From NCBI GenBank assembly GCA_900548875.1, contig URMA01000003.1:20380-84379 (forward strand): 64,000 nucleotides of DNA, given 5' to 3'. How positions within the stretch are numbered: the first letter of the stretch is position 1; each line of letters opens with the position of its first letter. The stretch comes from an uncultured Porphyromonadaceae bacterium. Lineage in GTDB: Bacteria > Bacteroidota > Bacteroidia > Bacteroidales > Muribaculaceae. Positions 7,662 through 17,715 of the stretch are shown in pieces. The notes below the pieces were generated by a model, which had not been told where the DNA came from, made no database searches, and saw nothing but the letters and a program-made list of their open reading frames with translations. The translations under genes were made by a program, and so were the position numbers.

Positions 7662-10600
7662 ATGAAACAGAAGCGAATTACTTTCTTTCTTATTGTTTTG
7701 GTCGCTATGCTGCTGTTCCCCGGCAGGACAGCCTTTGCTACCAATCATGACCATAGTGGTTGGAATAGTTTAAGCGATCCTGTATTATCTATTTCAACCG
7801 GCAATTTTTATTTGGAGCAATCCAGTCGTTCGATATTCAATTTATCTGTAAAAGGAGATGTTTGTTTGTGTCTTAACGGATACAGCCTCGAAAGTGTTGA
7901 AATCATAGTGTATGGCAATTTGACACTTTGCAGTTGCCGCGACAGTGGAGATGAAAGCATTGGCTATGGTTTAGTCTCAGCTAATTTTATTGTATATGAA
8001 GGTGCAACTCTTAATCTCTCGGATATTACGATTGAAGGGTCGATACGATCTTTTGGAACAATAAATATGGAAAGCGGAACTGTGCGTGGACGTGTGGAAC
8101 TTATAGGGACTTCTTCTTCCTTAAAAATGTCGGGTGGAAAAATCACCGGCGGTGAGGGCGAAAACGGAGGAGGTTTGTCGATAAATGGAGGTAAAGCCGA
8201 ACTCTCAGGAGGTGAAATTTCTGGCAACAGTGCCACTAAGGGTGGTGGCATATATATCGGGGCGGATGAAGCCGGAAATATGGGCTCATTAACGATTCTG
8301 CAAAATATGGACATCACCAACAACTCGGCTTCCTTTGGTGGCGGAATTTATGCAAATGGAGATGTAACCATCCAAGATGTTACTATCAGTGGTAACACGG
8401 CTACGCAGGACGGCGGAGGATTATATTTCGGCTCGGATGCCGACAGTACACCCTTGAAGGCATATCTGAAATTGAATAACGGAACTATTACAGACAACAA
8501 GGCATTACGAAACGGTGGAGGAATGTATATCGGAACGTATGACAAGATGAAGAATAGTGCCATATCAATCCATGATAGAATGTACATTACTCACAATTCT
8601 GCTTCCTGTGGTGGCGGAGTTTATGCTACTGGCGATTTCGCCGTCAGTGGATGTACGATCAGTGATAATACGGCTACGCAGGACGGCGGAGGATTATATT
8701 TCGGCTCGGCTGCTGACGGAACATCCTCTTCTGGCCAATTATTGGTATATTACGGAAATATCCAAAACAATATTGCATCACAAAATGGCGGAGGAATATA
8801 TTTCGGAGTAAATGACGATGGAGACAAGGGGACTATAACAATTCGTAGAGATATGAATATTTCCAATAACTCGGCTTCCTTTGGTGGCGGAATTTATGCT
8901 ATTGGCAATGTATACATGGAGGAAGGAAATATCAGCAACAACACTGCCTTGCAGGGTGGCGGTGGAGTCTATTGTCACAAAAAAATCACACTTGATAGAG
9001 GTAGCTCAATATCCGGCAACATTGCAGCCGGCAAAAGCAACGGATTCGAATTACACGACAGTTCGGCTGAAATGCATTCAATTTATGGCTATCTGCAGGA
9101 AGGCTATGTTCTGAATGGCGGATCGTTCACAATTGATGGCGGTTATTTTGCCGAGAATCTTGAACAGCTTGTAAAGAACGATATCGTCATCGTTGACATC
9201 TCCCAATTGGGGACGGATTTTGATCCTTTTTATAAAGAAGGATATCCGTTTGCTGCTTATAAAAGCGTCGCAGAAAGGCTATCGGTTGCGGAAAATATTG
9301 TCTATGACGGTGAGCCTATTGCATTTCACGAGGATTTCTACGTGCCATTACCTTTCCAGAGTATATTGTGTTACTACTCAGTGAAAGGCGAAGAAAATTT
9401 TATAGAGGGGCTTCCCGTAAATGTCGGCGATTATGTGATAAAAATAATTGGATTAGCTTTTGGTGATGGCAACTATTGGAATTACTATACAACCACCTTT
9501 GAACTTACCATACACCAAGCCACTCCAACTTATACGTTGCCTACAGGCATTATAGCCATAGTGGGTTTGCCGTTCTCCGAGATACCGTTGCCTGAAGGCT
9601 GGAGTTGGAAGAACGGAAATGTCATATCGCAGTGGACGGGTATGGTAAACTGTTGGGTGATTTATACCCCTAACGATCCGAACTACGCCACAGTTGAAGA
9701 GGAATTGGAGGTGACGGTAATTGAGGCTTCGTCTGAAACGCATCACGACGGTTGGCTGACGTTGCAATCCGATGGAAAGATGTCAGGCGGTGCGGAAAGC
9801 TCACCCGTACGCTACTATCTGACCGAAGACACGAAGCTCGACTCGGACATCGTGCTGACAAACGGTTACGCCGTTCTTTGTCTGAATGGCTACAAACTGA
9901 CCGGTACAGGCACAGGTTCCGTCATCACCGTACAGGGAGGCGCCCATCTGACCGTGTGCGACTGCATGGAAGGCAGCCAAACTCCGGAACATCAGCATAA
10001 CTATTACGTAGCTGGCAATGGTTTATGGACCTTCTACGACGGCGAACTTCCTGGCTATGTTTCAGCCGGTGCAACGACGGGAACTGTGCAGGGTGGTGTT
10101 ATCACCGGAGGTATAGGTTCGGTGTCTGATAGTTATATACGTGGCGGAGGCATATTTGTTACAAACGGAACGCTCACTCTGGAAAGTGGGACTGTGGCAG
10201 GTAATTCTGCCTTTACACGCGACGGAAATGGGAACGGTTCCGGTGCCGGCATTTACATGTTAACAAATAGCACTCTAACCATGACAGGCGGCTCAGTAGC
10301 CGGAAATGTTTCCGACGGTTCGGGTGCTGGTATATGTGCCAACGACGGTGCCACATTTAATTTTCAGGACGGCGAAATCATCGGAAACAACTCTAATGGC
10401 AGTGGTGGTGGTATACTAATGAACACCAACACCACGTTCAATATGTCAGGAGGCGAAATCACCGGGAACTGGGCCAATGTCAATGGTGGTGGTATAATGG
10501 TGAGCACCAACACCACGTTCAATATGTCAGGAGGCGAAATCACCGGAAACAACTCCAATGGCAATGGTGGTGGTGTAATGGTGAACAACAACACCACGTT

Positions 10601-11663
10601 CAACATGTCGGGAGGCCTGATTTATGGGAATGAGGCAGCGAGTGGAACGGAACTGTCCACCTACGGAACAAGCACCATTACCGGAGGAATGATAGACGGA
10701 ACTATCCGTCGTGCGGCAGGAAGTCTTGATTTCTGGGGAGGCTACCATAATATTACTGAGTTGTACTACGGCCAAGGCAACAGACCGAAGGTGATGGGCG
10801 GTTACTTCACGGATGTGTCCTATGATCAGGTGGCGGGTTGGGTTATCGGTGGCTACACCATGGTGCAGATTGATGCACAGTTTGGCGACAGCGACTACAA
10901 GGAGGCTTACCCGTGGGCGGTTTATGCGCTCGATGAAACGAGAATAACAGCTACAGTGGCCGACAACATCAAGTACGACGGCGAGCCCGTGGCACAAGGT
11001 GAGGACTTTACTCTTACGGGCACGGACGGTCTGAAACTCAATTATACCTATACGTCCGAAGGTAGTGAAGACAAATTCATCGGACTCCCTGTCAACACTG
11101 GGGCGTACACTGTCGGTGTGGCAGGCCTCGACGATGCCACGAAAACCTGTTATACGACCTCTTTCGAACTTAGCATAGCCAAAGGTGAATGGACGGGAGA
11201 GACAACTGTAGAGGGTACGATAGAAGCAGGTGTCGCCAGCAGTGTCATGCTTCCTGTCACTCCCGAAGATGCCACTTTTGGTATGGCGAATGGAGATCCC
11301 GAAGTGAAAGGCCTTTCGATTGCCGACAATCAACTCATATATTTAGGCGGTAGCGGAATTGAGGTTGGAAAGACCTACAACGTCACCATACCGGTGTCAT
11401 CGTCCAACTATCTGGACTATGAAATCCTTGTGACCCTGACGGGTATTGACTCGGGCAGTATCAGTCAAACGGCGGCCGACGGCTCTTTCCGACTGGTGGG
11501 CATGAGAGGTTGGCTGCGCATTCTTGACTCTGATGAGGAGGCTACAGTCTACAATGCAGCGGGTACAGCCGTATATCGCGGACTAGAACGCACTGTCTAT
11601 GTCCCGGCAGGTGTTTACCTTGTTCGTATTGGAGCAAAAGTTGAACGTGTGATTGTCAGATAA
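7662..11663 (+). CDS. Large secreted beta-helix repeat protein with T9SS sorting domain
   Basis: A 1333-residue exported protein. It has a signal peptide (about residues 1-26, ending TAFA) and two copies of the same architecture. Copy 1 has a Gly-rich right-handed beta-helix (about 50-500) with recurring SGGEISGN, NNSASFGGGIYA and GGGLYFGS motifs, then an Ig/MBG-like domain that includes NIVYDGEPIAFHEDF. Copy 2 has a helix at about 690-1070 (NTTFNMSGGEITGN repeats), then the matching domain with NIKYDGEPVAQGEDF. The last ~65 residues form a T9SS C-terminal sorting domain with VYNAAGTAVYRG and PAGVYLVRIG, ending in VIVR. The helix resembles polymorphic-outer-membrane-protein repeats. It is probably surface-anchored; its ligand is unknown. 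It is divergent from the efflux operon. Confidence 0.85.
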   Translation: MKQKRITFFLIVLVAMLLFPGRTAFATNHDHSGWNSLSDPVLSISTGNFYLEQSSRSIFNLSVKGDVCLCLNGYSLESVEIIVYGNLTLCSCRDSGDESIGYGLVSANFIVYEGATLNLSDITIEGSIRSFGTINMESGTVRGRVELIGTSSSLKMSGGKITGGEGENGGGLSINGGKAELSGGEISGNSATKGGGIYIGADEAGNMGSLTILQNMDITNNSASFGGGIYANGDVTIQDVTISGNTATQDGGGLYFGSDADSTPLKAYLKLNNGTITDNKALRNGGGMYIGTYDKMKNSAISIHDRMYITHNSASCGGGVYATGDFAVSGCTISDNTATQDGGGLYFGSAADGTSSSGQLLVYYGNIQNNIASQNGGGIYFGVNDDGDKGTITIRRDMNISNNSASFGGGIYAIGNVYMEEGNISNNTALQGGGGVYCHKKITLDRGSSISGNIAAGKSNGFELHDSSAEMHSIYGYLQEGYVLNGGSFTIDGGYFAENLEQLVKNDIVIVDISQLGTDFDPFYKEGYPFAAYKSVAERLSVAENIVYDGEPIAFHEDFYVPLPFQSILCYYSVKGEENFIEGLPVNVGDYVIKIIGLAFGDGNYWNYYTTTFELTIHQATPTYTLPTGIIAIVGLPFSEIPLPEGWSWKNGNVISQWTGMVNCWVIYTPNDPNYATVEEELEVTVIEASSETHHDGWLTLQSDGKMSGGAESSPVRYYLTEDTKLDSDIVLTNGYAVLCLNGYKLTGTGTGSVITVQGGAHLTVCDCMEGSQTPEHQHNYYVAGNGLWTFYDGELPGYVSAGATTGTVQGGVITGGIGSVSDSYIRGGGIFVTNGTLTLESGTVAGNSAFTRDGNGNGSGAGIYMLTNSTLTMTGGSVAGNVSDGSGAGICANDGATFNFQDGEIIGNNSNGSGGGILMNTNTTFNMSGGEITGNWANVNGGGIMVSTNTTFNMSGGEITGNNSNGNGGGVMVNNNTTFNMSGGLIYGNEAASGTELSTYGTSTITGGMIDGTIRRAAGSLDFWGGYHNITELYYGQGNRPKVMGGYFTDVSYDQVAGWVIGGYTMVQIDAQFGDSDYKEAYPWAVYALDETRITATVADNIKYDGEPVAQGEDFTLTGTDGLKLNYTYTSEGSEDKFIGLPVNTGAYTVGVAGLDDATKTCYTTSFELSIAKGEWTGETTVEGTIEAGVASSVMLPVTPEDATFGMANGDPEVKGLSIADNQLIYLGGSGIEVGKTYNVTIPVSSSNYLDYEILVTLTGIDSGSISQTAADGSFRLVGMRGWLRILDSDEEATVYNAAGTAVYRGLERTVYVPAGVYLVRIGAKVERVIVR
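8322..8960 (+). repeat. Tandem 273-base coding repeats in the beta-helix gene
   Basis: Units starting at 8322, 8595 and 8868 (third partial) are exactly 273 bases (91 codons) apart. They share long identical stretches, for example the segment around CTACGCAGGACGGCGGAGG at 8401 and again at 8674. Such high identity suggests recent duplication and potential for length change by recombination without loss of frame. Confidence 0.85.
10421..10620 (+). repeat. Tandem 81-base coding repeats in the beta-helix gene
   Basis: The segment containing ACCACGTTCAATATGTC recurs at 10431, 10512 and 10593 (the last with two changes), exactly 81 bases (27 codons) apart. Each unit encodes NTTFNMSGGEITGN plus a Gly-rich turn, consistent with one or more coils of the helix. 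The period is a multiple of three, so copy-number change keeps the frame. Confidence 0.85.
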
Positions 11664-11683
11664 AAGCGACCAAATATCCCTTT

Positions 11684-11721
11684 AAATCGGGCTGGGGAAC
11701 ATCTGTTTCCCGGCCCGATTT
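11684..11721 (+). terminator. Terminator hairpin after the beta-helix gene
   Basis: The arm AAATCGGGCTGGGGAA pairs with TTTCCCGGCCCGATTT around a short loop, followed by an AT-rich tract. It lies 20 bases after the stop codon at 11663. Confidence 0.8.
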
Positions 11722-11797
11722 ATAATTACAGGTTAGGGAGATGGCAGGTAAGCTGCTCGGGGCAGAATTTATTTTTTGACACGAGAACATATTCTGG

Positions 11798-11818
11798 GTT
11801 ATAGGTTATGGGTTAGAG
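11798..11818 (+). repeat. GTTA(T/G)(A/G)G heptamer array, three copies
   Basis: Consecutive heptamers GTTATAG, GTTATGG and GTTAGAG lie in the gap between the beta-helix gene and ruvX. They are the same unit as at 625-726 and 14861-14888. Confidence 0.75.
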
Positions 11819-11892
11819 TTGTCAGCCGTTTTGGGGTGACAAACAGGACAACTTCTGTTCTTGTGTTCTTCTGTCAAAAATTAACTTTAGTG

Positions 11893-12068
11893 TATCTTTG
11901 GATGAGATAAGAGGCGGTTCGGCATAGTCAAATCTGAAAACTGCGTTTTCGTTTGTCTCTGCGCTCAGCTTTTGCTATCTTTGGATAAGATAGGAGGCGG
12001 CTCGGGATAAAAAATAATTGAAACAAGTTTCATTATTTTTTTTCTCCGCTCATCTTTCATTATCTTTG
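11893..12068 (+). promoter_or_regulatory. ruvX promoter region: Tandem ~84-base promoter-bearing repeats upstream of ruvX
   Basis: Two units begin TATCTTTGGAT(G/A)AGATA and continue into a shared GAGGCGG(T/C)TCGG core (11893-11926 and 11976-12009). Both end in a related CTC(A)GCTTTT/CTCATCTTTC tract. A third TATCTTTG at 12061-12068 directly precedes the ruvX start. TATCTTTG matches the -7 consensus TAnnTTTG, so each unit boundary carries a potential promoter. A dyad TGAAAC-AA-GTTTCA (about 12013-12037) overlaps the upstream region of the third. The last -7 box ends 4 bases before the ATG at 12073, so that transcript would be nearly leaderless. The rest of 11664-12072 holds the terminator and heptamer array listed separately. 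Confidence 0.65.
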
Positions 12069-12072
12069 CAAC

Positions 12073-12495
12073 ATGGGACGAATATTGGCAATCGATTATG
12101 GTCGGAAACGCAGCGGCATAGCTGTGACCGACACTTTGAAAATTGTGGCAAACGGGCTGACGACAGTGGCTTCACATACTCTTCTTGATTTTCTGAAAAA
12201 TTATCTGGCGAAAGAACCGGTGGAGAGAATCATCGTCGGACTGCCGAAGCAGATGAACAACCAACCGTCGGAAAACATGCGCTATATCGTGCCGTTTGTC
12301 AACAAGTTGAAGAAGGATCTGCCCGAAGTTCCCGTAGAAATGTACGACGAGCGCTTTACGTCGGTACTTGCCCACAAGGCGATGCTCGACGGTGGGATGA
12401 AGAAAATGGCACGGCGCGACAAGGCGATTGTCGATGAAATTTCGGCAACAATTATTTTGAACGATTATTTACAAAGCATACATAGCAAATTATGA
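12073..12495 (+). CDS. ruvX: Putative pre-16S rRNA nuclease / Holliday junction resolvase-like protein YqgF
   Basis: A 140-residue RNase H-fold protein of the normal YqgF length. The motifs are ILAIDYGRKRSGIAVTD at the N-terminus (first catalytic Asp), RIIVGLP, YDERFTS and VDEISATIIL (last catalytic Asp). The family is known in E. coli for maturing the 5' end of 16S rRNA and was earlier proposed as a Holliday junction resolvase. The stop overlaps the start of def as ATGA, so the two are probably translationally coupled. The start is chosen at the only ATG before the first motif, 4 bases past a TATCTTTG box. Confidence 0.95.
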   Translation: MGRILAIDYGRKRSGIAVTDTLKIVANGLTTVASHTLLDFLKNYLAKEPVERIIVGLPKQMNNQPSENMRYIVPFVNKLKKDLPEVPVEMYDERFTSVLAHKAMLDGGMKKMARRDKAIVDEISATIILNDYLQSIHSKL

Positions 12496-13061
12496 TATTA
12501 CCGATTTATCTGTACGGACAACCTGTGCTCCGCAAGGAGGCAGAGGAGTTGACCACCGACTATCCGAAACTGAAGGAACTGGTGGCCGACATGTATGAAA
12601 CGATGTACGAATCCGACGGTGTGGGACTTGCTGCACCGCAAGTGGGCCTTTCTATCCGCCTGATTGTGATAGATGCCGATGTGCTGAAGGATACTTTCCC
12701 GGAACTGGAAGGTGTGAAGCTGACGCTGGTCAATCCGGAACTTGATATTCTGGAGGATGGCGCAAAGGTAACACGCGAGGAGGGTTGCCTGAGTGTGCCG
12801 GGACTGCACGAGCCGGTGACGCGCTATGAAAAGGTTCGCCTCAACTGGTTGGACGAAAACTTTGAGGAACATGAGCAGGTGTTCGAGGGTTTCCTTGCAC
12901 GCATTATCCAGCATGAGTATGACCATCTGGACGGAACGCTCTACACCGACCGACTGTCGCCGATTCGCAAACAGCTTATCCGCAATAAGCTGCACAACAT
13001 TGCCGAGGGAAAGGTGCGTTGCGACTATAAGGTGAAACAGCAGAAACCCGGCAGACGATAA
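12492..13061 (+). CDS. def: Peptide deformylase
   Basis: A 189-residue metalloenzyme that removes the N-formyl group from new proteins. The three diagnostic motifs are present: GVGLAAPQVG (43-52), EEGCLSVPG (metal ligand Cys99) and QHEYDHLDG (ligands His141 and His145, catalytic Glu142). The extra residues between the first two motifs fit the type seen across Bacteroidota. It overlaps ruvX by 4 bases. Confidence 0.97.
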   Translation: MILPIYLYGQPVLRKEAEELTTDYPKLKELVADMYETMYESDGVGLAAPQVGLSIRLIVIDADVLKDTFPELEGVKLTLVNPELDILEDGAKVTREEGCLSVPGLHEPVTRYEKVRLNWLDENFEEHEQVFEGFLARIIQHEYDHLDGTLYTDRLSPIRKQLIRNKLHNIAEGKVRCDYKVKQQKPGRR

Positions 13062-13097
13062 GACTGTAATCACATAACATCAACCACAACATAACTT

Positions 13098-14783
<1,686 letters not shown>

Positions 14784-14810
14784 GCCGTAGCCTTACACAT
14801 AACGATAATT

Positions 14811-14853
14811 CGCCCTCCGATGTCCGCAATGGATTGTCGGAGGGCGGATTTTG
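14811..14853 (+). terminator. Terminator hairpin after ettA
   Basis: CGCCCTCCGA (14811-14820) pairs exactly with TCGGAGGGCG (14837-14846), followed by ATTTTGTT. Confidence 0.9.
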
Positions 14854-14860
14854 TTATTGG

Positions 14861-14888
14861 GTTATGGGTTATAGGTTAGGGGTTATGG
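14861..14888 (+). repeat. GTTA(T/G)(A/G)G heptamer array, four copies
   Basis: GTTATGG, GTTATAG, GTTAGGG and GTTATGG follow one another directly, with a related GTTATTG one base upstream. The array lies just after the ettA terminator. The remaining bases to 15004 show no gene. Confidence 0.75.
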
Positions 14889-15004
14889 GACGACTGGGTA
14901 TTGGCGGTGGATGCGGTTCTTATTTCGTGTCGCATTTAATCTTTACCGTGATGGTGTGGGGGAGGGTTGGAAGGGAAACGAAAACTTGTTTTCAGGGAAA
15001 AACG

Positions 15005-15045
15005 ACAGCCCCTTCCTGCCAATCAATCACGCAGGAAGGGGCTGT
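15005..15045 (-). terminator. Terminator hairpin of the M6 protease locus
   Basis: ACAGCCCCTTCCTGC and GCAGGAAGGGGCTGT are perfect inverted arms around an 11-base loop. Read on the minus strand the hairpin runs into CGTTTTT, a good rho-independent terminator for the gene ending at 15070. Confidence 0.9.
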
Positions 15046-15069
15046 GTCAAGCGAACTGTTGTGTCAGTG

Positions 15070-16885
15070 TTATTTTACAATTACCTTTTGTGTATATGTT
15101 TTTCCGTCGGCGGCTGTCATGCGTACGATGTAGATTCCCGGTGCTGCTTCAATGCGTCGGCTGTTGCCTTGATAAACCAATGCACCTTGAGCGGTGTAGA
15201 CCGAAGAAACGGCTTCTCCGTTGATTTCGATGGCATTCGTCAGGCCGGTAGCTTTCAGCGTTGCGGCAGTAACATCATCGATGCCCGACATTTTTGTATT
15301 TCGGATGTCGAAGGTGATTTTTCCCGTATCCTCGTCGCGCTCGATGTCGGAAATTTCATAATTGCCGAAAGTGACGGAAGTGACGCCTCTTTTGCCGGGG
15401 AACATAGGGTAGTAGGGATAGCTCTGTGCCGAGGTGGTGACATACGAAACGCCCATGCTGTTGGAGTAGTTGTTCACCATGTTGTTTTCCCACAAGTATG
15501 AATTGTAGTTCACTTTTGTGATAAGCATACCCTTGTCGCCATTGATGTTATAGCTGGGTCTGGCTGCCGCATTGGCATAATAGTCCCAACCCGTGTTCGG
15601 CTTGTTTTCGAGCAGATAGAATTCTTTCGGATTCGGATCTTTGCCGTCCATGTTGTGTTTCGTTCCGTTGGGTGTAATCAGCAGTACCCTGCCTTCTTCG
15701 ATAAGCGGCAGCTCCACTCTGGTCTTGTCGCCGGTGGGGAAAATCTGTTCCGGCGTTACCCATTCGCAGAACATGCGTTCGTAGGCAGAGTAGGACACCG
15801 GCGTACGGCCGTAGTTGAGGTAGGAAGCACCGTCCATCACGTCGTAGATGTCGGGTGTCACTGTACTGCCGTAGCTTGTGTTGTAAAGGTCGGGCAGACC
15901 AAGCACATGACCGTATTCGTGGATGAATGTACCCACGCCTTCATAGTCGGTTCCGATATAGCGTTCGTTGCTTGCGCAGATTTCATTGCTGCAAGCGTAA
16001 TCGTAGAGATAGACACCGCTTCGTGTCCTCTTTCGTGCCGTTGAAGTTATAGTTCGGTTCAATAACCCATCTGTGCGGCCATACAGTATCTTCGCTACCA
16101 CCGTTGGCTTCGCCTTCTCCGGCGTAGAACACATATACGTTGTCGACGTATCCGTCGTTGTTTGTATCAAATTTAGAAAAATCGACACCGTCGGCTTCCG
16201 CCAGCTTGCAGGCTTCTACAATCATGCCGGCAGGGTCCTTGTCGTTACCGCTTCGGTCGTTCCCTCCGTAGTCTGCCATATCTTTGGAAAGGTCGTAGGG
16301 TCCGTAGACTTCAAATGTGGGGGAAAATTTTCCGTACGACGAATCGATGAAATAGTCACGTGCGCTTCCCGTCGATTTGTAGTCGCTGTAGCCTACTTCG
16401 TTGAGGGCCTTTTCGTAGTCTTCCTTCGCATATTTGAATTTGACGTCCTTGAAGTTGGCCAAAATTACGACACCGTGGTCGGCGTTGACGGCGTTAATTT
16501 TTGTCGGGCGGCTTGCATAGGGAACCATCCGACGTTTCAGGTTGGCCTGTTTCATTTTTTCCAGCTGTCCGGAAACTGTTTCTGTCGAAGCGTTGCTTGC
16601 CTTTGCTTTTGACGGCAGCGGAAGGTCGGCTCTGTAGGAAGTCGCTGTTATTTCGTTTGTTTCACTATTGATTGTAGCATAATAGAAGTAGCCGTTTTCA
16701 GCCTCCTTGATGAGTGTTCCGTCGGGGAGGGTAGTGAAATGGAAATTTTCGTCACCGTTGAGTTTTATCTCAATGGTGTTTCCGTTGGGGAGTGTTTTCA
16801 GAATTGTCTTGTTGAAGGCAGGTACGGCATTTAGCGACAAGCCCATACCGGCCAAAAAAACTGTTGATAAAAGTAGCTTTTTCAT
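15070..16885 (-). pseudogene. M6-family (immune inhibitor A-like) secreted metalloprotease, frameshifted
   Basis: Two frames on one strand join into a single M6 protease of about 600 residues. The upstream part (16885 to about 16020) has a signal peptide, a propeptide-like region and DFSKFDTNNDGYVDNVYVFYAGEGEANGG, which then meets a stop after NGTKEDTK. The downstream part continues as RSGVYLYDYACSNE with the zinc site FIHEYGHVLGLPD (HExxH) and ends at a T9SS sorting domain (VYTAQGALVYQGNSRR, PGIYIVRM, KVIVK). The switch lies at about 16015-16035, equivalent to one extra base or two missing ones. Without correction the protein would stop before its active site. Either it is a true pseudogene or an assembly indel. 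No slippery heptamer is evident there. Confidence 0.85.
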
Positions 16886-16921
16886 CTTGTACTGTAGAAT
16901 TAGAAGTAGTAAAAAAAGTAA

Positions 16922-16954
16922 AAGCTACCCCGGCATAACCTGTCGGGATAGCTT
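16922..16954 (-). terminator. Terminator hairpin of the OmpA-like lipoprotein gene
   Basis: AAGCTACCCCGGCA (16922-16935) and TGTCGGGATAGCTT (16941-16954) pair with one G-U. Read on the minus strand it runs into TTTACTTTTTTT. Confidence 0.85.
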
Positions 16955-16962
16955 CTTATTCA

Positions 16963-17649
16963 TTAGTTGTCCGCTTGTTTCTGTGCTTCGTTAATCATAG
17001 CCTGACTGGGGAGCAGGTAGAGTTCTACGCGTCGGTTTTGTGCGCGTCCTGCTGCCGTTCCGTTGTCGGCTATCGGATATTGGTAGTCATAGCCTTTCAC
17101 AGAGCGAAGCCGGCTGTAAGCCAGGCCTACGGACGTGAGATAGTTGGCCACTGACTGGGCGCGTTGCAGTGAAACGCGCTGGTTTACTTCCAGCGAGCCC
17201 GTATTGTCGGTATGTCCGCAAATTGCCAGGTCGAACTGCGGGTCAAGCTGGTTGATGAATTTTGAAAGTGAGGTTTTGGCGTTGTCGGAAAGTGTAGTTC
17301 CGTTGGTCGGGAACGTGATTCCGCTGTCGAGCGTAACTTTAACATATTGCACGCCGTTCTGTTCGCCTTGTTCCACTTTCGCGCCTTCAATTTCTTCTGC
17401 CTGTTTGGCGGCTTTGTCCATTTTGTTGCCAATCAGCACTCCGGCTCCCGTGCCGACAACAGCACCGACACCGGCACCGATTGCCGCACCTTTTCCGTCG
17501 CCGATGAGCCCGCCGATGAGAGCGCCCAATCCGGCACCACCGGTTCCGCCGATAATACCGCCCTTAGCCGTGTTGTTCAGTTGGGTATTGCAACTGGAGA
17601 AGACGAAGGCTGCAGCTAAAAAAAGAGCAGTAATTTTTAATGTTTTCAT
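16963..17649 (-). CDS. OmpA-family lipoprotein with glycine zipper (YiaD-like)
   Basis: A 228-residue outer-membrane lipoprotein. Cys20 in the lipobox FSSC is the lipidation site. Residues about 28-76 form a glycine-zipper membrane segment (GGIIGGTGGAGLGALIGG repeats). The C-terminal OmpA domain (about 105-215) has the peptidoglycan-binding signature CGHTDNTGSLEVNQRVSLQRA and NRRVEL. Such proteins anchor the outer membrane to peptidoglycan. It stands between malate dehydrogenase and the broken protease, with its own terminator. Confidence 0.93.
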   Translation of the reverse strand: MKTLKITALFLAAAFVFSSCNTQLNNTAKGGIIGGTGGAGLGALIGGLIGDGKGAAIGAGVGAVVGTGAGVLIGNKMDKAAKQAEEIEGAKVEQGEQNGVQYVKVTLDSGITFPTNGTTLSDNAKTSLSKFINQLDPQFDLAICGHTDNTGSLEVNQRVSLQRAQSVANYLTSVGLAYSRLRSVKGYDYQYPIADNGTAAGRAQNRRVELYLLPSQAMINEAQKQADN

Positions 17650-17667
17650 AGGACTTCTATTGATTAA

Positions 17668-17703
17668 AAAAGCCGGCCTTTGTGAGACCGGCTTCTGTTT
17701 TTA
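17668..17703 (-). terminator. Terminator hairpin downstream of malate dehydrogenase
   Basis: AAGCCGG and CCGGCTT arms at 17669-17694. On the minus strand the hairpin is followed by a T-rich run toward the OmpA-like gene start at 17649. Confidence 0.75.
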
Positions 17704-17715
17704 TTGACGAATCTC

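Noticed and set aside
10527..11333. 268-codon minus-strand frame inside the beta-helix gene
   Set aside because: Antisense shadow of a repetitive Gly-rich coding sequence, without a promoter or recognisable motif.
16010..16040. Programmed ribosomal frameshift in the M6 protease
   Set aside because: No slippery heptamer, downstream pseudoknot or internal Shine-Dalgarno is visible; an indel is simpler.
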